64,000 nucleotides of DNA, taken from positions 372,001-436,000 of the forward strand of contig NZ_RCIH01000001.1 in NCBI RefSeq assembly GCF_003675855.1, read 5' to 3'. Position numbers and translations under genes: made by a program. Position 1 is the first letter of the stretch. Each line of letters begins with the position of its first letter. Shown piece by piece: positions 15,111-21,721 of the stretch. The notes under the pieces are model-generated. The model made no database searches. It had not been told where the DNA came from and saw only the letters and a program-made list of their open reading frames with translations. This DNA is from Halostella salina (GTDB lineage: Archaea; Halobacteriota; Halobacteria; Halobacteriales; Natronoarchaeaceae).

Positions 15111-16451
15111 GTGACATCGACAGTGCGGCGAGCGGCCGGGTTCGCTGCCGTCGGGAGCATCGCGCTGGCCGCACCGCTGCTCGGGGCGGCGGCCGCGCTC
15201 CCCTTCGCCGCCGTCGCCGCACTCGCCGCCGTCGTCGACGACGGCCCCGTGTTCGACCTGTTCGCCCGGCCGGGCGACCGGGAGGAGGGCCGGCTCAACG
15301 GGCTGATCGGCTTCTCGCTCGCCGCCACCGGGCTCGGCCTCCTCTCGGCGGTCACGGCGATCCCCGCCCTGGCCTTCGTCGGGGCCGTCCTCTGCCTGTG
15401 CTACGGCAACCTCGTCGCCCAACTGTTCGGGGGCCGCTGGCCCGGCCCGTTCGCCGACGCGGTCGGCTTCGTCGGCGGCGGGACCCTCGGCTGTGGTGTC
15501 GGGATCGCCGCCGCCGCGGCGCTGGGCGGGACCGCGTCGCCGTCGCCGCCCACCGCCGTGTTTCTGGCGACCAGCGCCGCGCTGCTGGGCGCGCTGCTCC
15601 GGGCCGTCTTCTTCGAGCGTGACGACCCCCTCGTGTTGCTCTCGGTCGGCTTCCTCCTGTGGTTCCTGTGGGCGCTGACCGAACCGGTCACCGCGACGGA
15701 GGTCGGCGTCGCCCTCGCGGTGACGGTTGCGGTCGGCTACGCCTCCTACGCGCTCGACACCGCCTCCGTCTCGGGGATGCTCTCGGGCGTGTTCCTCGGC
15801 CTGCTGACGGTCGTCCTCGGCGGGATCGGCTGGTTCGCCGTCATCATCGCCTTCTTCGGTATCGGCGGCCTCTCGACGAAGTTCCGGTACGAGGAGAAGG
15901 AGCAACGCGGCGTCGCCGAGGAGAACGAGGGGGCCCGCGGCAGCGCCAACGTGTTCAGCAATGCCGCCGTGGCGCTGGCGGCCGTCCTCGGCTACGCCGC
16001 CGCCCCCTTCGAACTCGCCGTCGCCGGGGGCGTTCGCGTCGAGGCGCTCCCGTTCGTGTACGCGTTCGCGGGGTCGGTGTCGACGGCGATGAGCGACACC
16101 CTCTCCAGCGAGATCGGCGGCGTGTTCGACCGCCCGCGACTGATAACGACCCTCGAACCGGTCGATCCGGGGACCGACGGCGGCGTCACCTGGCAGGGCG
16201 AGGTGGCCGGCTTTGCCGGCGCGTCGGTGATCGCGCTCATCGCCGTCGGGCTGCTCGACACGGTCGGGACGGCCGGCGGCGGCGTCGTCCTCGTGGCGGG
16301 CGTCGCCGGGATGACCGTCGACAGCCTGCTCGGGGCGACGGTAGAGGGCGGCCGCCTCGGCAACCAGAGCGTCAACTTCCTCGCGACCCTCTCGGGGGCG
16401 GTCGTCGGGGCGGGGCTGGCGGTCGTCGCGGGTGTTCCCGCGGTCGCGTGA
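15111..16451 (+). CDS. DUF92 family integral membrane protein (TMEM19/VTE6-like)
   Basis: 446 residues from GTG at 15111, with ten or more hydrophobic segments. The DUF92 signature is FFGIGGLSTKFRYEEKEQ followed by GARGSANVFSNAAVALAAVLGY. Two later conserved stretches are AFAGSVSTAMSDTLSSEIG and AGMTVDSLLGATVEGG. Plant members (VTE6) phosphorylate phytyl phosphate, so an isoprenoid-phosphate kinase role is conceivable; the position next to two cis-prenyltransferase genes supports a polyprenyl substrate. That is inference from family and context. The stop overlaps the start of the downstream GNAT gene (GTGA). Substrate and catalytic residues cannot be read from sequence alone. Confidence 0.85.
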   Translation: MTSTVRRAAGFAAVGSIALAAPLLGAAAALPFAAVAALAAVVDDGPVFDLFARPGDREEGRLNGLIGFSLAATGLGLLSAVTAIPALAFVGAVLCLCYGNLVAQLFGGRWPGPFADAVGFVGGGTLGCGVGIAAAAALGGTASPSPPTAVFLATSAALLGALLRAVFFERDDPLVLLSVGFLLWFLWALTEPVTATEVGVALAVTVAVGYASYALDTASVSGMLSGVFLGLLTVVLGGIGWFAVIIAFFGIGGLSTKFRYEEKEQRGVAEENEGARGSANVFSNAAVALAAVLGYAAAPFELAVAGGVRVEALPFVYAFAGSVSTAMSDTLSSEIGGVFDRPRLITTLEPVDPGTDGGVTWQGEVAGFAGASVIALIAVGLLDTVGTAGGGVVLVAGVAGMTVDSLLGATVEGGRLGNQSVNFLATLSGAVVGAGLAVVAGVPAVA

Positions 16452-16894
16452 TCCGAGCCGCGACGGCCGCAGACCTGCCCGTCCTCGGCGTGCTTCAGTC
16501 GCTGCTCCCCGAATCGTCGCCGAAGTTGCTCGCGGCGAGTATCGACGGTCCCGGCGTCGTCCTCGTCTCCGTCCCGGACGCCCCCGCAGCCGATCCGGGC
16601 GCGACCGGAACGCCGGTCGGCTACCTCCTCGCGACGACCGGCCCGGACCCGGCCCACCTCGCCGAACTCGTCGTCGCCCCCGCATACCGTCGGGAGGGGC
16701 GGGGCCGGCGGCTCCTCGCGGCCGCGCTCCCGCGGCTCCGCGACGCGGGCGCGACCGCGGTCGAGATCGCCGTCGAACCGGACAATGACGCGGCACGGAC
16801 GCTGTACGCCGAGTTCGGGTTCGAGGAACGCGAGCGGGTCGACGGATACTACGAGAACGGCGGGACGGCGGTGCTGCTCCGACGGTCGCTGTAA
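16448..16894 (+). CDS. GNAT family N-acetyltransferase (RimI-like)
   Basis: 148 residues starting at GTG 16448, which overlaps the DUF92 stop by four bases, so the pair is probably co-translated. The acetyl-CoA motif A is LAELVVAPAYRREGRGRRLL (the R/Q-x-x-G-x-G/A loop), followed by VEPDNDAARTLYAEFGFEERERVDGYYENG, typical of RimI-type protein N-acetyltransferases. Substrate unknown; N-terminal protein acetylation is widespread in haloarchaea, but this is only a family-level guess. Confidence 0.85.
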   Translation: MIRAATAADLPVLGVLQSLLPESSPKLLAASIDGPGVVLVSVPDAPAADPGATGTPVGYLLATTGPDPAHLAELVVAPAYRREGRGRRLLAAALPRLRDAGATAVEIAVEPDNDAARTLYAEFGFEERERVDGYYENGGTAVLLRRSL

Positions 16895-16931
16895 CCGCCG
16901 GCGGTTCCCGCGGGGACGTTTCCCGGGACGG

Positions 16932-18278
16932 CTACAGCGCGATGTCGGCGGCTGCGTGGACCCGAACGCCGGTGGGGCGCTTCGTGAAGTCGCCGAGTTC
17001 GCGGCCGACGACCGTCCCGACGCCGCGGTCGGCCGCCACGTCGGCGAGGCGCTGGCTGACGACGCCGTCGAGGACGACGGTCTCGGGGACGTTCTCGGCG
17101 TCGGCGACCGCGTCGCGGGCCGCGTCGGCGGGAGCCTCCGCGATCGGTTCGGCGTCGCCGTCCAGTAACCGGACGATGCCCCGCTCGCCGTCGATCACGT
17201 CGGCGACGTGGTCGCGGAGCGTTTCGGGGAGCGCGTCGGCGTCGCCCGATGCGGTCGGGTCGTCGGTCGTCGCGGCGGTCCCTGCATCGCTTCCGGTCTC
17301 GTCGGCCGCGCCGCGGCGAAGCGGCTCCGCGGCGTCGCCGCCGTCGCCCGCCCCCGCCGGCGAGTCGGGGGTTTCGGGGGACTGCGGGCCGTCGGACACG
17401 TCCGCGGTCGGCGGGGAGGGCGACTGGCTTCCGTCGGTGGCGACGGGTTCGCCGGCGTCGCCGGGGTCCGCGCGGTTCGCGACCGAGGCGTACGGCGTCT
17501 TCTCGCGGAGGGCGGCGAAGGCCTCCTCCCGGGAGAGGTCCTCGACGGACTTCCCCTCGGGGGCGAAGGCGACGTAGTCGACCTCGCCCACCTGCGCCAG
17601 TTCGCGCAGGATGAGGTGGCCGCCGCGGTCGCCGTCGAGGAAGGCGGTGACCGTCCGCTCGGCCGTGAGGTCGCCGACGGCGTCGGGCACGTCGGTGCCG
17701 TCGACCGCGACGGCGTTCTTGATGCCGTACCGCAGCAGCGTCAGCACGTCCGACCGCCCCTCGACGACGACGACGGCGTCGCTGTCGGCGACGTGGGGAC
17801 CGGCCGGCTGGCCCTCGTACTCGGTGATGTCGGCGACGCGAACGCTCTCCCTGACCTCGTCGAGTATCTCCTCGCTGGTCATCACGCCCTCGTCGAACGA
17901 CTCCTGGAGGAGTTCCTGGGCTCGCTCCACGACCCACCGGCGCTTGGCCGCGCGCACGTCCTCGATGTCGGTGATCTCCAGGGTCGCCTCGCACGGGCCG
18001 ATGCGGGTGAGCGTCTCCAGCGAGGCCGCGAGCGTGGCGGTCTCGACCCTGTCGAGGCTCGTCGCGATGGTGGCCGTGCCGGTCGACCGGCCGCCCTCGC
18101 TCGCTATCTCCACCTCGATGCGACCGACCTTCGAGGACTGCTGTAACCCTCTGAGGTCGAGGTCGTCGCCGAGGAGGCCCTCCGTCTGACCGTAGATCGC
18201 ACCGACGACGTCACTCCGCTCTACCACCCCGTCGGCGCTGATCTCCGCGTGAATGAGATATTTCGATGTATCTTCCAT
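16932..18278 (-). CDS. dnaG: Archaeal DnaG primase-like protein
   Basis: 448 residues from ATG at 18278. It has a DnaG-type N-terminal region (DTSKYLIHAEISADGVVERSDVVGAIYGQTEGLLG in pieces over residues 3-37). A TOPRIM domain follows (VVVVEGRSDVLTLLRYGIKNAV with Glu173, then FLDGDRGG with Asp215 and Asp217). Residues about 258-350 are a low-complexity Ser/Pro/Asp/Gly-rich linker, and the last 100 residues are a separate domain. Archaeal DnaG can prime RNA in vitro and also associates with the RNA exosome, so its main role may be RNA decay. It is convergent with the GNAT gene; the promoter region upstream contains a tatttatgg-type TATA element and repeated ccatg words. Confidence 0.93.
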   Translation of the reverse strand: MEDTSKYLIHAEISADGVVERSDVVGAIYGQTEGLLGDDLDLRGLQQSSKVGRIEVEIASEGGRSTGTATIATSLDRVETATLAASLETLTRIGPCEATLEITDIEDVRAAKRRWVVERAQELLQESFDEGVMTSEEILDEVRESVRVADITEYEGQPAGPHVADSDAVVVVEGRSDVLTLLRYGIKNAVAVDGTDVPDAVGDLTAERTVTAFLDGDRGGHLILRELAQVGEVDYVAFAPEGKSVEDLSREEAFAALREKTPYASVANRADPGDAGEPVATDGSQSPSPPTADVSDGPQSPETPDSPAGAGDGGDAAEPLRRGAADETGSDAGTAATTDDPTASGDADALPETLRDHVADVIDGERGIVRLLDGDAEPIAEAPADAARDAVADAENVPETVVLDGVVSQRLADVAADRGVGTVVGRELGDFTKRPTGVRVHAAADIAL

Positions 18279-18382
18279 TGGTGAACTGCCCGGGTGACGG
18301 GCTGAATGGTGATGCCATGTGTAGCCATGGACCATAAATACATGGCGGGTGCCGGTTGAAATAGTTGTCGTCGCCCGCCGGG

Positions 18383-19102
18383 CTACTGGCGTTCGTCGAG
18401 CGCCGCGGCCCCGTGTGCCAGCGACGACAGCGGGTCGGCCGGGTCGTCGTGTTCGTACACCAGCCACTCGACGCCGGCGTCGCGGGCCGCCTCGACGCAG
18501 GCCCCGACGTCGAGGTCGCCCTCGCCCAGTTCCACCGGCGTCCGCGAGTCCGCATCCACGTCCTTCAGGTGGACCAGCGGCACGCTCTCGATCCGGGAGA
18601 GCAGGGCGACCGGATCCGCGCCGGCGGCCAGCGCCCAGCCGAGGTCGAGTTCTATCGCGACGGCGTCGCCGAGCGTCTCGACCAGCAGGTCGAACGCCGT
18701 CCTGTCGCCGAGGTCAGTGAACTCGTGGTCGTGGTTGTGGTAGGCGAGCCGAAGTCCCCGGTCCGCCAGCGCGTCGCCGACGGCGGTGAGCCGGTGCGCC
18801 GTCTCCTCGACGGCCGCCGCGGACTCGAAGCCCGACGGGTCGACGTACGGGACGACGACCGTGTTGCAGCCCGCGGCGTCGCAGGCCGCGGCGACGGACT
18901 GTACGTCCTCCTCCAGTTCCTCGATCCCGACGTGTGCGGCGGCCGCCGACAGCCCGGCGTCGTCGAGCGCCGCCGGTGCGTCGTCGCCCGGCGCGCCGGC
19001 GAACTCGACGCCGTCGAGCGCCGTGTTGCCGACCCGGGCGAGCAGTTCCGGCGTCGACGCCTCGACGTGGCGAAGCGTGTACAGCTGAATGGCAGTTCGC
19101 AT
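18383..19102 (-). CDS. Sugar phosphate isomerase/epimerase-type TIM-barrel protein
   Basis: 239 residues forming an AP-endonuclease-2/xylose-isomerase-like barrel. Candidate metal ligands sit in YHNHDHEF, IELDLGWALAAG, PLVHLKDVD and VEWLVYEHDD. Haloarchaeal homologues are annotated as sugar phosphate isomerases or epimerases with unknown substrate. The start MRTAIQLYTLR is typical of the family (xxAxQLYTxR). It is transcribed in the same direction as thiC (92 bp gap) and dnaG, but no pathway link is visible. Confidence 0.85.
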   Translation of the reverse strand: MRTAIQLYTLRHVEASTPELLARVGNTALDGVEFAGAPGDDAPAALDDAGLSAAAAHVGIEELEEDVQSVAAACDAAGCNTVVVPYVDPSGFESAAAVEETAHRLTAVGDALADRGLRLAYHNHDHEFTDLGDRTAFDLLVETLGDAVAIELDLGWALAAGADPVALLSRIESVPLVHLKDVDADSRTPVELGEGDLDVGACVEAARDAGVEWLVYEHDDPADPLSSLAHGAAALDERQ

Positions 19103-19193
19103 ACCTGTCGCGTCGGTCGGGAGCCGCAAATAACCCGGCCCCGGACTGGGCGTCGGTCGACCGGTCGGACGCGTCGATTCGGTCCTGGGGCCG

Positions 19194-20687
19194 TCAGTCG
19201 TCCGTCTCGGGGGTCGCGCGGGCGTCGTCCGTCGCCGCGTCGGTCCCGTCGGACCCGTCGACGTCGTGGGAGCCGACCGGCGGCAGGTTCGCCTCGGCGG
19301 CTGGCGAGTCCGCGAGGTCGGTGTCGTCGGCGATGCTCGACATCTCCCCGTCTGCCTCCCTCGGCTGGTCAGACGCCCCGGGCGACTGACTGCTTCGAGA
19401 ATCGCGCCGCGATTCTCGAACGTCCTGATCCACCCGCATCGAGCAGAACTCGACGCCGCACATCGAGCAGAACCTCGCCTCTTTGTAGTTGTCCCCGGGG
19501 AGCGACTGGTCGTGGTACTCGCGGGCGCGTTCGGGGTCCAGCGAGAGGTCGAACTGCTCGGACCAGTCGAACGCGTAGCGCGCCTCCGAGAGCGCGTCGT
19601 CCCAGTCCCGCGCCCCCTCGCGGCCGTTCGCCACGTCGGCGGCGTGGGCGGCGATGCGGTAGGCTGCCAGCCCGTCCCGCACGTCCTCGCGCTCGGGGAG
19701 ACCGAGATGCTCCTTCGGCGTGACGTAGCACAGCATCGCCGCGCCGGCCCGGGCCGCCTCCGTCGCGCCGATGGCGCTCGTGATGTGGTCGTAGCCGGGC
19801 GCGATGTCGGTGACGAGCGGGCCGAGCACGTAGAACGGCGCGCCGTCGCAGACCTCCTGCTGGCGCTGGACGTTGTCGGCCACCTCGTCCATCGGGATGT
19901 GGCCCGGCCCCTCGACCATCACCTGCACGCCGTGGTCCCAGGCGGTCCGGGTGAGTTCGCCGAGCGTGTCGAGTTCGGCGAACTGGGCGGCGTCGCTCGC
20001 GTCGGCGAGACAGCCCGGGCGCAGGCCGTCGCCGAGGCTGAACGTCACGTCGTGGTCGGCGAATATCTCGCAGATCGCCTCGAACTCCGTGTAGAGGGGG
20101 TTCTGTGCGCCGTTCTCCTCCATCCACTGCGCGAGCAGCGACCCGCCACGGGAGACGATGCCGGTCTTCCGGCCGTCGGTCAGCGGCAGGTGTTCCATGA
20201 GGACGCCCGCGTGGATGGTCATGTAGTCGACGCCCTGTTCGGCCTGCTTCTCGATGACGTCGAGCAGCAGGTCGGGCGTGAGGTCGGCCACGTCGTCGAC
20301 CTTCGTCACCGCCTCGTAGATGGGGACGGTGCCGACCGGGACCGGCGAGCGGTCGACGTTCGCCTCGCGGATGCGGTCCAGGTCGCCGCCCGTGCTCAGG
20401 TCCATCACGGTGTCCGCGCCGTGGTGGACGGCCGTGTGGAGCTTCTCCAGTTCGCCCTCCAGGTCGCTCGTCGTCTCGCTGTTGCCGATGTTGGCGTTGA
20501 CCTTCGTCGCGAACTCCCGGCCGATGATCATCGGGTCGAGGCGGTCGTGGTGTTCGTTGGCCGGGATCACCGCCTGCCCCTCGGCGACCTGCTCGCGGAC
20601 GAACTCCGGGTCGACGTTCTCGCGCTCGGCGACGCGCTCCATCTCGGGGGTGACAACCCCGTCCCGCGCTCTGCGGATCTGCGTCAT
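19194..20687 (-). CDS. thiC: Phosphomethylpyrimidine synthase (HMP-P synthase)
   Basis: 497 residues. This radical-SAM enzyme rearranges aminoimidazole ribotide to hydroxymethylpyrimidine phosphate for thiamine. Landmarks are [49 protein letters not shown] and [12 protein letters not shown]. The C-terminal cluster motif CSMCGVEFC (Cys407, Cys410, Cys415) is unusual in being followed by an 80-residue tail, rich in Asp/Ser, that ordinary ThiC lacks. A 27-base perfect palindrome lies in the coding sequence just where this tail begins (19394-19420). The start is ATG 20687, with a TATA-like tttatta about 25-30 bp upstream and an inverted-repeat operator between the two. It is transcribed as a single gene. 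Confidence 0.95.
   Translation of the reverse strand: MTQIRRARDGVVTPEMERVAERENVDPEFVREQVAEGQAVIPANEHHDRLDPMIIGREFATKVNANIGNSETTSDLEGELEKLHTAVHHGADTVMDLSTGGDLDRIREANVDRSPVPVGTVPIYEAVTKVDDVADLTPDLLLDVIEKQAEQGVDYMTIHAGVLMEHLPLTDGRKTGIVSRGGSLLAQWMEENGAQNPLYTEFEAICEIFADHDVTFSLGDGLRPGCLADASDAAQFAELDTLGELTRTAWDHGVQVMVEGPGHIPMDEVADNVQRQQEVCDGAPFYVLGPLVTDIAPGYDHITSAIGATEAARAGAAMLCYVTPKEHLGLPEREDVRDGLAAYRIAAHAADVANGREGARDWDDALSEARYAFDWSEQFDLSLDPERAREYHDQSLPGDNYKEARFCSMCGVEFCSMRVDQDVRESRRDSRSSQSPGASDQPREADGEMSSIADDTDLADSPAAEANLPPVGSHDVDGSDGTDAATDDARATPETDD
19394..19420. repeat. 27-base perfect palindrome inside thiC
   Basis: Arms TTCGAGAATCGCG and CGCGATTCTCGAA are separated by a single C. It lies at codons 423-432 of thiC, directly after the conserved core, and encodes RESRRDSRS at the start of the extra C-terminal tail. 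A palindrome of this length is far from the codon pattern of the flanks and looks like an inserted or snap-back element. Confidence 0.85.
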
Positions 20688-20691
20688 GATA

Positions 20692-20711
20692 ACTAAGTTG
20701 TACCACTTAGT
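20692..20711. promoter_or_regulatory. Candidate thiC operator (inverted repeat at the transcription start)
   Basis: ACTAAGT, six bases, ACTTAGT: a perfect 7-bp inverted repeat that starts five bases before the thiC ATG. On the minus strand it is preceded by ttttatta (about 20712-20719), the likely TATA box. The repeat therefore sits between TATA and the presumed leaderless start, where a repressor would block initiation. Haloarchaeal thiamine genes are known to be controlled by a DNA-binding regulator (ThiR); whether this is its site is inference. Confidence 0.6.
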
Positions 20712-20789
20712 AATAAAACCGGGGGTGACCGCGGCCCCGACGGTCGCGAGACTGGTGGTTTATGGTACCGCCGCCACCACGTACCGGGT

Positions 20790-21695
20790 ATGCAAACGCA
20801 CATCGTCCCGGTCGGCTTCGACTACGACCGGCTGATCGCGCCGCTGGTGCGCGACCAGTTCGACGTCGACCACGTAATTTTGCTGGAGGGGGCGGTCGGG
20901 AGCGAGGCCAACGTCGAGTACTCCCGGAACCTCTCGGAGAAACTGGAGAAGGACTTCCGGAACCTGCTCGGGGCGTCGACCGAGCGGTTCGTCATCGCGG
21001 ACGTGTACGACTACGACGCGGCGTTCACGCAGGCGTACGACCTCATCAACGCCGAACTCGACGACGACAACGAGGTGTGGGTCAACGTCAGCGCGATGCC
21101 CCGCACCGTTTCCTTTGCCTTCGCGACGGCGGCCCACTCGATCATGGTCGAGCGGGAGGGTGACCGCGACCAGATCCACACCTACTACACGGTTCCCGAG
21201 AAGTACCTGGAAACCGAACTCGCCGAGGAACTGCGCCGACAGATCGACCTGCTCGCGGACGTGCGGGACGGGGACGTGGACGACGGCCGGGTCGACGAGC
21301 GCCTGGAGAGCGCCCGCGACCTGCTCGCGGAGTTCGACGAGCGCGGCACGACCATTGGGGCCAAGGAGATCGACGGCGACCACATCGTCGAACTGCCGGT
21401 CGCCTCGTTCTCGAACGTGAAGCCGTTCGAGGAGCTGATCCTCTACAAGCTCGGCGAGCACGGCGAGTTCGAGTCGGTGTCGGAACTCGCGGAGGCGCTT
21501 GCCGACGAACTCAACGAGGAGTACACCGACAGCTTCCGGTCGAAGGTGATCTACAACGTCGACCGCCTCGGCCCCGGCGGGAAGGGGTACATCGAGCAGG
21601 AGGCCGGCGGGAAGTCATACCGGACCCGGCTCTCCCGGATCGGGGAGCTGTGGGTGAACTCCCACTCCAACGGCGGCGACGGACTGGACGGCTAA
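20790..21695 (+). CDS. CARF-like HTH regulator (HFX_2341-type family)
   Basis: 301 residues in two parts. The first 145 residues form a Rossmann-like domain (MQTHIVPVGFDYDRL, EVWVNVSAMPRTVSFAFATAAH). Its NVSAMPRT loop occupies the place of the ligand-binding NxSGGTK-type loop in CARF/Csa3-like proteins. The last 85 residues are a winged helix (ILYKLGEHGEFESVSELAEALADELNEE). Haloarchaeal relatives are listed as HFX_2341-type transcriptional regulators; the ligand is unknown. No CRISPR genes are nearby. It is divergent from thiC with about 100 bp between starts, so it could act on thiC or on itself; that is only positional. Confidence 0.8.
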   Translation: MQTHIVPVGFDYDRLIAPLVRDQFDVDHVILLEGAVGSEANVEYSRNLSEKLEKDFRNLLGASTERFVIADVYDYDAAFTQAYDLINAELDDDNEVWVNVSAMPRTVSFAFATAAHSIMVEREGDRDQIHTYYTVPEKYLETELAEELRRQIDLLADVRDGDVDDGRVDERLESARDLLAEFDERGTTIGAKEIDGDHIVELPVASFSNVKPFEELILYKLGEHGEFESVSELAEALADELNEEYTDSFRSKVIYNVDRLGPGGKGYIEQEAGGKSYRTRLSRIGELWVNSHSNGGDGLDG

Positions 21696-21721
21696 GCCGG
21701 CGATCCGCCGACGGCTGCCCC

